From Rhynchopus euleeides (lineage: Eukaryota > Euglenozoa > Diplonemea > Diplonemida > Diplonemidae), in NCBI GenBank assembly GCA_963210315.1, contig OY723314.1, positions 248,001-312,000 of the forward strand: a DNA stretch of 64,000 nt, in the 5' to 3' direction. The notes beneath the pieces are model-generated. The model searched no databases, was not told the DNA's origin, and saw only the letters and a program-made list of their open reading frames with translations. The translations under genes and the position numbers were made by a program. Every line of letters starts with the position of its first letter. Positions within the stretch are counted from its first letter, which is position 1. Below, in pieces: positions 28,638 through 38,299 of this stretch.

Positions 28638-30521
28638 ATGTGGGTCGCTGTGCGCACCTACTTCGCCCTCAGTGCCGTGATAGGGCAGCGGTTCCACTCC
28701 GAGGGAGAGGAACACGGACTCGTACTCTCACTCACTCTCTTCTTTCTCATGTGCCAGCTGCTGCTGTCGTATAATTTCGTATTGTTGCCATCTCTGCTAA
28801 CCTTCCCAGTCGCTGCAGCACACCGCATCCTGTCCACAGGGGAGTGGGGCTTTGCCATCAGCTCCGCTGTAGCCAATCTGATGCCGTTCTTCCAAGAGCC
28901 CGCCGTCGAGACACAAGCCCTCCTCCTCTTCGGACCGGGCGCCTTCGCCGTCCTGACCGCGGTCTACTTCGGGGCCACCCCCACGCACACCCCGCTCACC
29001 TCCTACTGGCTCCCCCTCGGCAACCCGGACATGTTGGGGTTTTGGAGCGTTTCCTCTTACATGTGTAGTCCGTTCCTGCGCTCGCTTTTTGTCAACAACG
29101 TACTGCAGGACGTGCGCACCCATGACACTGCAGTGGATGATGCGGACGCCTTGGCGATGGAAGCCGCGTCCAGCAGCAGCGAGGCGGGGTGCGGGAGCTG
29201 CGGTGAGGAGAGCGATGATGACGAATTGGACGAGGAGGAGGAGGGGGCGGGTGGCAGTGAAGCTGCAGACGGGGATGCGGGTGACGGGATGCCGCTGTCG
29301 CTGCGCCTCCCCACGGGTGACGTCGCGGTGGTGTGCGTTGCGGAGAGCGCCTCCCTGGGGGATCTGCGGCGCCGGGCCCTGCACGAGGTGCTGTCTGCAG
29401 CATCGGGGGGCAGGGGCGACGGCACCATGTGGCGCGTCCACCTGACGTCGGGCGGCGTGCGTCTCCGTGGCCCTGCACACACGCCACTGCACACCCTCAC
29501 CCTCGAGAGCGGGTGCGGTGTGGAGGTGTGTACCGAGGCGGCACCCATCCACCCCGCGTCTGCCTCGGAGGCACAGAGCGAGCTGCTTGCCGCAGTGCGT
29601 GAAGGCGATGAGGCACGCACAGCGGAGCTGCTGCGCAGCCAGGGTCGGTACCCCGATATGTTCCCCAGCGAACCAGGGATGTTCGACGATTGGGTAGTAG
29701 CAACATCACTCCCCGACGCCACCTCCGATGTGCTGCACACGCTGCTGCGGAAGGCACGCCCCGCCAATGCCTGCTCCGTGCTGCTGGTGTTCAAAGACAG
29801 CGACAGGTTCCCCGCCTTGGCACGCCACTCCGGTGTGCTGCGCCGTCCCGCAGTGATGGCCTGTGTTGCAGAGAAGGCAGAACCCTGGGTGCTGTACCGC
29901 CTGCAGCTGTGCACACGGCGTGACCTGGGCTTCGGAGTCAGCCTGGAGGAGGCGGTGGCGGCGTACCCTCGAGAAGAGATGGAACTGGTGACGTCACACA
30001 CCTTGTGTGCCACCCTGCGTTCCTGGGGCCTGGATGTGAGGCACGTCCCCCCTGCCGCCAGGAGTGCCCACTTCGGCAAGGAGCCCCCCCTGTGGGTGCC
30101 CTGCCTCCCCCCCTCGTCGCACCCCTTCTCCGCAGTGCTGCTGGTGTCGGGTGTGCCGCTGAGCGAGGTGCCCCACGCGGTGACGGCGCTGCCTGTGGTG
30201 TGTGCGTACACTGCTGTGTGTGCACTGTGTGTGGTGGGGGTGGCGTACGTCCATGCCGCCTTCCAGATGGTGGACGACCACAGCGCGTGGATGACAGTTG
30301 TGTTCGTCGCCGTGTCGGGGCCTTTCTTCCTCTTCGACCTCCTGCCGGACTGGGTGCAGTGTCGGGTCGGCTGGTCCGCCGCACACAGAGCTGGTGGCGC
30401 CACACACGCCTCACGCAGTGTGGGTCTGGTTCAGCACCAGGCGGTGATTGGGAGGCCGAGAGGCAGCCAGCCCACCACACCCACCCCCTGTTTGCACACC
30501 CTTGACTGGCAGTCGCTGTGA
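28638..30521 (+). CDS. polytopic membrane protein, copy 2 (5'-replaced, 3'-frameshifted)
   Basis: 627 residues from the first ATG shared with copy 1 (MWVAVRTYFALS); an open frame reaches back to 28440, but that part is hairpin-rich and unlike copy 1. The signal peptide, ectodomain and first TM helices of copy 1 are missing. The remaining TM helices differ in places, then the acidic linker, ubiquitin-like and ankyrin-like parts match copy 1 closely. Near 30362 an extra five bases (a short GTCGG repeat relative to copies 1 and 3) shift the frame after the last TM helix, so the tail is new sequence ending at 30521. It may be a functional truncated variant or a gene in decay. Confidence 0.65.
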   Translation: MWVAVRTYFALSAVIGQRFHSEGEEHGLVLSLTLFFLMCQLLLSYNFVLLPSLLTFPVAAAHRILSTGEWGFAISSAVANLMPFFQEPAVETQALLLFGPGAFAVLTAVYFGATPTHTPLTSYWLPLGNPDMLGFWSVSSYMCSPFLRSLFVNNVLQDVRTHDTAVDDADALAMEAASSSSEAGCGSCGEESDDDELDEEEEGAGGSEAADGDAGDGMPLSLRLPTGDVAVVCVAESASLGDLRRRALHEVLSAASGGRGDGTMWRVHLTSGGVRLRGPAHTPLHTLTLESGCGVEVCTEAAPIHPASASEAQSELLAAVREGDEARTAELLRSQGRYPDMFPSEPGMFDDWVVATSLPDATSDVLHTLLRKARPANACSVLLVFKDSDRFPALARHSGVLRRPAVMACVAEKAEPWVLYRLQLCTRRDLGFGVSLEEAVAAYPREEMELVTSHTLCATLRSWGLDVRHVPPAARSAHFGKEPPLWVPCLPPSSHPFSAVLLVSGVPLSEVPHAVTALPVVCAYTAVCALCVVGVAYVHAAFQMVDDHSAWMTVVFVAVSGPFFLFDLLPDWVQCRVGWSAAHRAGGATHASRSVGLVQHQAVIGRPRGSQPTTPTPCLHTLDWQSL

Positions 30522-30925
30522 AGGGTACGGGCACCCCCTTCTCATTCCTCGCCCCGAACCCTCAGGGCCTGTGTGACACCTTGTGAGGCCCTTTGTGGCC
30601 AGATGTGACACTCAACGCACAACGTGACAGGGTGTGACACTGTGTGGCGGATAATGCTGAAGAATCCCTGCTGTGTAGACAGCATCCGGGATTCCGTCAG
30701 CGCAGCTCGCTCTGTGTGATTCGGCTCGCAATGCAAGACTTCTGACACCTACTCTCGAGTTGCGCTGGTCTGCCAGTGTGCCCCCACCCAACCCGCCCAC
30801 CGACCCCCGACCCACGCACCCTCATGCGGAAAAGGCCAAAAGGGGGCGGCGGCATGCCACATACGACGTGACAGACACACCGACACAGGTTTTACACACG
30901 CCTTGATACACAAGGCACTCATACG

Positions 30926-31497
30926 ATGCAGGCCTTGGCACGCGGCTTGTTGGTGCTGCTGATGCCACTGGCAGTGGAGTGTGCCGCAAACAAGGGGACG
31001 GTGGCATGGCTGGGTGGGGCAACAATGTGCCCACCGTGCACTCGTTCAGCGGTGAGTACTTCAACGGGCCGGCGACCTTCTCGATCGACGGTGACGGCGG
31101 CACGTACTGGAACGCCGGGCACACTGTCAGGTGGAACGTTCCGAACTGGATCGTGTACGACTTCGGTGCGCCGCAGTACTTGACCGGGTTCTCGTTCACA
31201 TGTGCCGGGGACATCGCTCACGACGTGAAGGACTGGGAGCTGCAGACCTCTGCGTCGGGGAGTGGGCCGTGGACTGTGGTGGCAAGCGGCGTAGGTGTGT
31301 CGGGCTCGGATACACCGCAGGTCGCATCGTTCGCAGGTACAACGGGACGCTTCTGGCGCTTCAACGTGCTGACGCGGTACAGTCAGTACCAGGCGTTGGT
31401 GCCTGAGGTGCAGTTCACTGGTTGCCCGCCCGCGCGGTGCCCGCACCAGCAAGGGCCTGCACAGCCACGCACATGCCTGCCGTGCCTGGGGGCGTGA
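30926..31497 (+). CDS. small secreted discoidin (F5/8 type C)-like protein, copy 1
   Basis: The frame from 30926 starts MQALARGLLVLLMPLAVECA, a strong signal peptide, but the domain is in another frame from about 30979. It reads NNVPTVHSFSGEYFNG, then SIDGDGGTYWNAG, VPNWIVYDFGAPQYLTGFSF, and ends with a Cys/Pro-rich tail (CPHQQGP...CLPCLGA). The IDGDxxTYW and W-I-x-Y-D-F-G patterns are typical of galactose-binding-like discoidin domains, which bind glycans or lipids outside the cell. The signal and domain frames differ by one base around 30983-31010; a short intron, a frameshift or a base error could explain it. The second copy has the same offset. Confidence 0.7.
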
Positions 31498-32340
31498 CAC
31501 GTCCCTCTTTCGGCTGCACAGCACCCTCCGTTCACACCGTTGAGCTGCCCTGCCACGTGGGGATCATTTCGAAGTCCCGCACCCGAAGTGCGTAGGTGAT
31601 TATTTTTGTCAGAACAACGCGTTTTTCCAACTAAAAAGACTCGTGGCAGCGTTCGGTATCTGCACACATGCACAAGCAGGCACCGTTCGTACAAACAAAG
31701 AACGCAACTCCAAGTCTTTTTCCAACACATTACTTTTCGTCTTGGGTTGTCTTGCGTACACACATGATTTTCCGCACCGGTGTGATTCACCGTACACGAG
31801 GCAGGTTCTTGCTGCAGAGTGTCCGCCGCGTTGTGCATCAACTGTACATTTCCTTCGCCATTTGCTGTGTTGTTTTTTTTATTTGTTTTTCACGATGCCA
31901 CGCCTGCTCCATGCGAATTAAATCGAGAACGAAACCAGAAAGTACGTGCACCCACACAAGGCACTGCTACACTCTCCCGTCTCTCCCTAACCTCGCATTC
32001 GCACACTGTTGACCCGTTTGCCTCCCTTGCTGTATAAGCCCCTCCCCGGTGCACAATTGTTGTTTCTGCACACCCGTCGGAGCAGCATCACCGACGGGTG
32101 TGTGGTGCACTGGGCGCCGGCTCGCATGCACTGCACACTCCCAGCACTCCAGTGTGGAGTCTTTGTCTGCCGAAGGTTCACAGAGTCAGGGAATAAAGGG
32201 GGTGCATTCGTTTCCCATTTCTTTTCTTCCGTTTCCCTTTGCGGGTACACACGGCGTGCGATGCATCACATGCCAGACACACGGGTTGCGCAAACAGAAC
32301 GACATAGCCCGGTAACCCTTTTTTTGATTTATTTCAAGGG
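31498..32340. other. spacer within duplicated unit 1
   Basis: No gene recognised. Contains TATAAGCCCCTCCCC (about 32032) shortly before a strong hairpin at 32069-32102; this is a possible promoter and leader region. Confidence 0.4.
32069..32102. repeat. 12-bp hairpin with CCCGTCGG stem
   Basis: CACACCCGTCGG, loop AGCAGCATCA, then CCGACGGGTGTG. It is conserved at 35522-35555 in the second unit. The stem contains the ACCCGTCG word found in the terminal repeats of element B. Confidence 0.75.
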
Positions 32341-32431
32341 GTCATGTATGTTAGCAACACTGTCCAACCGCCCCTCCCCACAGGAGGGGGCGGGTGGCAG
32401 TGAAGCTGCAGACAGGGATGCGGGATACGGG

Positions 32432-33565
32432 ATGCCGCTGTCGCTGCGCCTCCCCACGGGTGACGTCGCGGTGGTGTGCGTTGCGGAGAGCGCCTCCCTG
32501 GGGGATCTGCGGCGACGGGCCCTGCACGAGGTGCTGTCTGCAGCATCGGGGGGCAGGGGCGACGGCACCACGTGGCGCGTCCACCTGACGTCGGGCGGCG
32601 TGCGTCTCCGTGGCCCTGCACACACGCCGCTGCACACCCTCACCCTCGAGAGCGGGTCTGTTGTGGAGGTGTGTGCCGAGGCGGCACCCATCCACCCCGC
32701 GTCTGCCTCGGAGGCACAGAGCGAGCTGTTTGCCGCAGTGCGTGAAGGCGATGAGGCGCGCACAGCGGAGCTGCTGCGCAGCCAGGGTCGGTACCCCGAT
32801 ATGTTCCCCAGCGAACCAGAGATGTTCGACGATTGGGTAGTCGCAACATCACTCCCCGACGCCACCTCCGATGTGCTGCACACGCTGCTGCGGAAGGCAC
32901 GCCCCGCCAATGCCTGCTCCGTGCTGCTGGTGTTCACGGACCGCCCCAGGTTCCCCGCCTTGGCACGCCACTCCGGTGTGCTGCGCCGTACCGCAGTGAT
33001 GGCCTGTGTTGCAGAGAAGGCAGAACCCTGGGTGCTGTACCGGCTGCAGCTGTGCACACGGCGTGACCTGGGCTCCGGAGTCAGCCTGGAGGAGGCGGTG
33101 GCGGCGTACGCCCGACAACCTTGGGTCCCGATGACCTCACACACCTTGTGTGCCACCCTGCGTTCCTGGGGCCTGGATGTGAGGCACGTCCCCCCTGCCG
33201 CCAGGAGTGCCCACTTCGGCAAGGAGCCCCCCCTGTGGGTGCCCTGCCTCCCCCCCTCGTCGCACCCCTTCTCCGCAGTGCTGCTGGCGTCGGGTGTGCC
33301 GCTGAGCGAGGTGCCCCACGCGGTGACGGCGCTGCCTGTGGTGTGTGCGTACACTGCTGTGTGTGCACTGTGTGTGGTGGGGGTGGCGTACCTCCATGCC
33401 GCCTTCCAGATGGTGGACGACCACAGCGCGTGGATGACAGTTGTGTTCGTCGCCGTATCGGGGCCTTTCTTCCTCTTCGACCTCCTGCCGGACTGGGTGC
33501 AGTGTCGGCTGGTCCGCCGCACACAGAGCTGGTGGCGCCACACACTCAGAGAGGACACCTGCTGA
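32432..33565 (+). CDS. polytopic membrane protein, copy 3 (5'-truncated: ubiquitin-like to C-terminus)
   Basis: Similarity to copies 1 and 2 begins at 32383, just after CCCCTCCCCACAG, so only the end of the acidic linker, the ubiquitin-like domain, the ankyrin-like region and the last two TM helices remain. The ATG at 32432 (MPLSLRLPTGDVAVV) gives 377 residues; an open frame extends upstream to 32009 through unrelated spacer. The AG at 32381-32382 could be a splice acceptor. The tail CRLVRRTQSWWRHTLREDTC is close to copy 1. It could be expressed as a shorter protein or be a pseudogene. Confidence 0.6.
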   Translation: MPLSLRLPTGDVAVVCVAESASLGDLRRRALHEVLSAASGGRGDGTTWRVHLTSGGVRLRGPAHTPLHTLTLESGSVVEVCAEAAPIHPASASEAQSELFAAVREGDEARTAELLRSQGRYPDMFPSEPEMFDDWVVATSLPDATSDVLHTLLRKARPANACSVLLVFTDRPRFPALARHSGVLRRTAVMACVAEKAEPWVLYRLQLCTRRDLGSGVSLEEAVAAYARQPWVPMTSHTLCATLRSWGLDVRHVPPAARSAHFGKEPPLWVPCLPPSSHPFSAVLLASGVPLSEVPHAVTALPVVCAYTAVCALCVVGVAYLHAAFQMVDDHSAWMTVVFVAVSGPFFLFDLLPDWVQCRLVRRTQSWWRHTLREDTC

Positions 33566-34259
33566 GCTTCAGCCCAGAGCTTGCTGCAAGGGATGCAAGT
33601 GGAGAGAGAGCCCCCGCTCCGCTCTGGACATTCTCTGGCCTGGCGAAGGTAAGCCGGCAGGTACAGTGCCCAGATGACTGAATGCGTCGAGCGTTCACTG
33701 GACAGGCTCCAGCCACGCGCAGATGCCCTCTCTTGTACTCAGCCTCACGCAGTGTGGGTCTGGTTCAGCACCAGGCGGTGATTGGGAGGCCGAGAGGCAG
33801 CCAGCCCACCACACCCACCCCCTGTTTGCACACCCTTGACTGGCAGTCGCTGTGAAGGGTACGGGCACCCCCTTCTCATTCCTCGCCCCGAACCCTCACG
33901 GCCTGTGTGACACCTTGTGAGGCCCTTTGTGGCCAGATGTGACACTCAACGCACAACGTGACAGGGTGTGACACTGTGTGGCGGATAATGCTGAAGAATC
34001 CCTGCTGTGTAGACAGCATCCGGGATTCCGTCAGCGCAGCTCGCTCTGTGTGATTCGGCTCGCAATGCAAGACTTCTGACACCTACTCTCGAGTTGCGCT
34101 GGTCTGCCAGTGTGCCCCCACCCAACCCGCCCACCGACCCCCGACCCACGCACCCTCATGCGGAAAAGGCCAAAAGGGGGCGGCGGCATGCCACATACGA
34201 CGTGACAGACACACCGACACAGGTTTTACACACGCCTTGGCACACAAGGCACTCATACG

Positions 34260-34831
34260 ATGCAGGCCTTGGCACGCGGCTTGTTGGTGCTGCTGATGCC
34301 ACTGGCAGTGGAGTGTGCCGCAAACAAGGGGACGGTGGCATGGCTGGGTGGGGCAACAATGTGCCCACCGTGCACTCGTTCAGCGGTGAGTACTCCAACG
34401 GGCCGGCGACCTTCTCGATCGACGGTGACGGCGGCACGTACTGGAACGCCGGGCACACTGTCGGGTGGAACGTTCCGAACTGGATCGTGTACGACTTCGG
34501 TGCGCCGCAGTACTTGACCGGGTTCTCGTTCACATGTGCCGGGGACATCGCTCACGACGTGAAGGACTGGGAGCTGCAGACCTCTGCGTCGGGGAGTGGG
34601 CCGTGGACTGTGGTGGCAAGCGGCGTAGGTGTGTCGGGCTCGGATACACCGCAGGTCACGTCGTTCGCAGGTACAACGGGACGCTTCTGGCGCTTCAACG
34701 TGCTGACGCGGTACAGTCAGTACCAGGCGTTGGTGGCTGAGGTGCAGTTCACTGGTTGCCCGCCCGCGCGGTGCCCGCACCAGCAAGGGCCTGCACAGCC
34801 ACGCACATGCCTGCCGTGCCTGGGGGCGTGA
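34260..34831 (+). CDS. small secreted discoidin-like protein, copy 2
   Basis: It differs from the copy at 30926-31497 by a few substitutions only (for example EYSNG for EYFNG and a Thr for an Ala before SFAGTTGRFW). The same one-base offset between the signal-peptide frame and the domain frame is present. The domain frame is open upstream to 34094. Confidence 0.68.
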
Positions 34832-35099
34832 CACGTCCCTCTTTCGGCTGCACAGCACCCTCCGTTCACACCGTTGAGCTGCCCTGCCACGTGGGGATCA
34901 TTTCGAAGTCCCGCACCCGAAGTGCGTAGGTGATTATTTTCCAACACATTACTTTTCGTCTTGGGTTGTCTTGCGTACACACATGATTTTCCGCACCGGT
35001 GTGATTCACCGTACACGAGGCAGGTTCTTGCTGCAGAGTGTCCGCCGCGTTGTGCATCAACTGTACATTTCCTTCGCCATTTGCTGTGTTGTTTTTTAT

Positions 35100-35340
35100 T
35101 TTGTAAGTTCGGCGTAGCCAACTCAGGAAACTTTTCACCGTGCGGATCCTTGCGAACACTTCACACGCCCGGCAGGCTGGTGGGGTGTTCTGCGTTCGAA
35201 GAAATTCGACTGTCGTTGCTCCAACACACCCCACTCACCCGTTCCCTACTCCGACTCCCCCGGATGTTCTGCGTTCGAAGAACACAAACTGTCGTTGCTA
35301 CCTTCTCTCTTGAGATTCACTCGGTTGCATTAGTTTTGTT
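35100..35340. repeat. insertion specific to unit 2, with internal duplication
   Basis: The words TGTTCTGCGTTCGAAGAA and CTGTCGTTGCT occur twice (about 35188-35222 and 35264-35300). TTCTGCGTTCGAAGAAC is also present inverted at about 41461. It is probably a small mobile or tandem-repeat insertion. Confidence 0.6.
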
Positions 35341-35521
35341 TTTCACGATGCCACGCCTGCTCCATGCGAATTTAATTGAGAACGAAAGCAGAAAGTACGT
35401 GCACCCACACAAGGTACTGCTACACTCTCCCGTCTCTCCCTAACCTCACATTCGCACACTGTTGACCCGTTTGCCTCCCTTGCTGTATAAGCCCCTCCCC
35501 GGTGCACAATTGTTGTTTCTG

Positions 35522-35555
35522 CACACCCGTCGGAGCAGCATCACCGACGGGTGTG
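35522..35555. repeat. 12-bp hairpin, second copy
   Basis: Same stem and loop as 32069-32102. Confidence 0.75.
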
Positions 35556-35839
35556 TGGTGCACTGGGCGCCGGCTCGCATGCACTGCACACCCCCAGCAC
35601 TCCAGTGTGGAGTCTTTGTCTGCCGAAGGTTCACAGAGTCAGGGAATAAAGGGGGTGCATTCGTTTCCCATTTCTTTTCTTCCGTTTCCCTTTGCGGGTA
35701 CACACGGCGTGCGATGCATCACATGCCAGACACACGGGTTGCGCAAACAGAACGACATAGCCCGGTAACCCTTTTTTTGATTTATTTCAAAGGGGTCATG
35801 TATGTGCAACACTGTCCAACCGCCCCTCCCCACATTTGA

Positions 35840-36300
35840 ACACCGTCAAATCAATTTCATGCGAATGTGTTCGAGAACGGCAACTTGCATATCTGCTCTT
35901 GCGAAGATACTGATGGAGCCTGCCCCTCCCCGACCCTCATCCCTTGGCGCCTACTGGTGGAAGCTACAGAGCGGTTACTCAAGCCCAACATAGCCTGCCT
36001 TCCTACACAGCATACCGACACAACACCTGCCGAACAGAGCACCATTCCTTATGACTTCACCTCACCTTATCGGGGTCGGGTCACTACAGCAGTAGGTGCT
36101 GCCGCCTGCGTTTTTTCCCAATGCGAACAAACCATTCCTCAAACGGCGGAGGGCTGCCCCCATGCCCCTCCACGTAGCAGAATCCCTGCAAAAAGCGTCG
36201 GGCCCAAACGGCCCAACCCCATTCCGCTTCGCTGCTGGGCCAGCCAAACCTCGGCCCACCCAGGGAAGACACTTCTTCATTAGGTACATTTCCCATCCAC
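35840..36300. other. spacer, no gene recognised
   Basis: Overlapping frames have no domain. A phrase like LQKASGPNGPTPFRF on the plus strand recalls a reverse-transcriptase K-x-x-G-P-D/N-G motif, but nothing around it supports that. Confidence 0.35.
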
Positions 36301-36364
36301 CCACCCACCCCCCACCACCACAGCGCGGGCCACACACACACACACCACCGGAGCGCATGATCAG

Positions 36365-37951
36365 ATGAAGCGCGGCGTCCCGGGCTCACGGGGGCCCGGC
36401 GGGGCCTCGCAAGGGATCAGCGTCCGGGGCATGCTGCAGCAGGCAATGCTTGCCCTGTTTGCCCTGTCATGTGCGACGTTCTTCCTGCGCACAGGGCTGA
36501 CCCGACGCGAGCGCGTCGCGCATCTCGAGCGCGAGACGCGGGGGGTCGACCACCTCTCTGCGAACCTCTCCCTCGTGACGCGCCGCCTGGCCCGCCTGCG
36601 CGAGCGCCTGGAACACGAGAGACGCGTCGAGCTGAGCCTCGAGAAGATCCCCTTCGACCAGGGCGAGCTGGAGGTGTGGCACCGCCCCCACGTCCCGCAG
36701 CAGTTCCTCGCCCTCAAGCCGCTCCACCCGCTGCCGGAGGGGTCGCTGGCGTGGAAGATCGCCCGCAGCCTGAACTGGCCGGACGAATGGGAGGCACGGC
36801 ACCGCCCTCTCGCCTTCTTCCTGGGCCCCCCGCGGACCGGCGCTGGATCCCTCGCAGACTGCGCGCGCCGCGCGATGTGGGGCAACGAAACCCACAGGCC
36901 ATACCCGATGGCGCAGGAGCTGTATCCCTTCAACTTCACGGAGCTCGGCGAGCCGATCATCGGCGAGAGCCCTGCGCTGAACAACTTCATACTGTGGAAC
37001 CGCACCGGGTATCGCTACTTCGACCCCCCCCTCGAGTGGTGGACCTACCCGGAGGCGGGAAGGTACAACGGGAGGGGGCGTGGATGGCTCCAGCGGAGGC
37101 GCTACCCGCCGGTTGAGGAGAGGTCTCGGAACTGGATCCTGACGGACGCGACGCCCGACCAGCTGATGATTCCCGACGCCGCAGATGCGGCAGCGGCGGA
37201 TTTCCACAGCAGAAAGGACTGGCCCATATTTGTCGTGCTGTGGCGGGACGGGGTTGACCGCGCCTTCTCCCACTTCCTGCTGTTCACCGTGATGCGGGTG
37301 GACTGGGGGTGGGGCCCGGAGAAGGAGAAGCACTTCCCTAACCAACTCCACTTCGAGCTGCAGCGGCTGCAGCGGAAGGAGATATGCCGCAAGATGATGG
37401 AGCGCCCCGAGGAGCTGATGCGCAGCATCGTGGACATCGGGTCGGCCCTCAGAGAGTGTATGTACGACCCCCGTCAGGCAGACCAGGCTCACTACTTCTC
37501 CTTTGGATTCACAGCCCTCGGGCTGGCGTATTGGATGCACCATTTCGACCCGAGGCAGTTCCGCGTGCTGCGCCATTCGGACAGGTCGGAATTCACTGCT
37601 GACGAGTCTATGTCATTTCTCGAGACAACATTCGGCTTCAAGAGGAGGCCGAAACGGTGCAAGCGCCCCCGTGACTGGCTGAAGGAGAGCTGCACACCGC
37701 ACCACCGGTGGAATGTCACGCAGCGCTACTGCGGGGTGCGCAGCATGGAGGCCGTGAACCAGAACCTGGAGGAGCGGGTTGTGAAGCAGGGTGGGTTCAC
37801 CAAAGGGAAGGAGTCGGAGCTGAAGGAGTTCCGGCTGGTGTCTGCAAGGTGGAATGTGATCATGCAGAACCTGCTGGCGGAGAAGAAGGTTCCTGTGTAC
37901 AACAGGCGGACCCAGGAGTATGAGTATTTGAGGAAGCTCGGCGAGCAGTAA
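36365..37951 (+). CDS. type II membrane sulfotransferase
   Basis: 528 residues; the ATG follows CACATGATCAG-like sequence ending in AG. A short basic cytosolic tail precedes one TM anchor (about 22-45) and a coiled-coil-prone stem (about 47-95). The PAPS 5'-phosphosulfate loop is FFLGPPRTGAGSL (151-163); the family's usual Lys-x-Gly-Thr-Thr is here Arg157-Thr-Gly-Ala-Gly. The 3'-phosphate site is VVLWRDGVDRAFSHF (290-304), with Arg294 and Ser302 in the expected places. A later stretch (GLAYWMHHFDPRQFRVLRHS, then FLETTFGF) matches the substrate-side helices of Golgi sulfotransferases. It probably transfers sulfate to glycans or glycoproteins in the Golgi lumen. The acceptor cannot be told. Confidence 0.82.
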   Translation: MKRGVPGSRGPGGASQGISVRGMLQQAMLALFALSCATFFLRTGLTRRERVAHLERETRGVDHLSANLSLVTRRLARLRERLEHERRVELSLEKIPFDQGELEVWHRPHVPQQFLALKPLHPLPEGSLAWKIARSLNWPDEWEARHRPLAFFLGPPRTGAGSLADCARRAMWGNETHRPYPMAQELYPFNFTELGEPIIGESPALNNFILWNRTGYRYFDPPLEWWTYPEAGRYNGRGRGWLQRRRYPPVEERSRNWILTDATPDQLMIPDAADAAAADFHSRKDWPIFVVLWRDGVDRAFSHFLLFTVMRVDWGWGPEKEKHFPNQLHFELQRLQRKEICRKMMERPEELMRSIVDIGSALRECMYDPRQADQAHYFSFGFTALGLAYWMHHFDPRQFRVLRHSDRSEFTADESMSFLETTFGFKRRPKRCKRPRDWLKESCTPHHRWNVTQRYCGVRSMEAVNQNLEERVVKQGGFTKGKESELKEFRLVSARWNVIMQNLLAEKKVPVYNRRTQEYEYLRKLGEQ

Positions 37952-38023
37952 AGGCGTGCGTTCCGATGAGGCCGATACTCACCGCCCTGCTGCCAAAAAG
38001 AAGAAGAAAAAGATAACCGGCGT

Positions 38024-38262
38024 TGCTCCCACCTGGATGACTCAAGCACCTCACACCGGGGCCCCTCCCCTCCTGGTGGTCCTTGGTCCGCCTTGTCCAG
38101 CATATCTGGTGTGGTGACTACAAAAAGGGCTAACATTGCGAGAAGGTGCTGGGGGGCTTGCTTTCCCATTCACTCTCGACAAGCAAATCCCGAGTGCTCC
38201 CACCTGGATGACTCAAGCACCTCACACCGGGCCCCCCCACCCCCCCCTCCTGGTGGTCCACC
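38024..38262. repeat. duplicated CTCCCACCTGGATGACTCAAG block flanking an R1 copy
   Basis: GCTCCCACCTGGATGACTCA and the following AGCACCTCACACCGGG...CTCCTGGTGGTCC occur at 38024-38082 and again at 38195-38262. Between them is the second half of repeat R1 (38088-38186, ending TTCACTCTCGACAAGCAAA). CTCCTGGTGGTCCACC is also at 9924 and 23219. Confidence 0.7.
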
Positions 38263-38299
38263 TGACGGACAAAGATACAGAGGACAGGGGGTGACGGTG

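Larger units (their letters stand above)
30408..32382 (+). repeat. segmental duplication, unit 1
   Basis: From GCCTCACGCAGTGTGGGTC to CGCCCCTCCCCACA this block is repeated at 33742-35834 at very high identity. It contains the discoidin-like gene. Unit 1 has an insertion of about 110 bp near 31605-31715 that is absent from unit 2; unit 2 has one of about 240 bp near 35100-35340. Confidence 0.88.
33742..35834 (+). repeat. segmental duplication, unit 2
   Basis: Second copy of 30408-32382, including the discoidin-like gene. It ends at the CCCCTCCCCACA boundary where, in unit 1, copy 3 of the membrane-protein gene begins. Confidence 0.88.

Noticed and set aside
32009..32431. N-terminal extension of array copy 3
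   Set aside because: The sequence is spacer shared with unit 2 (35462-35834), where it is not joined to this gene; its open frame is probably chance.
36096..36283. Reverse-transcriptase-like phrase KASGPNGPTPFRF
   Set aside because: Isolated match with no other RT motifs in the frame or nearby.
38195..38262. CRISPR-like spaced repeats
   Set aside because: Only two copies, long and irregular spacing, and eukaryotic context.
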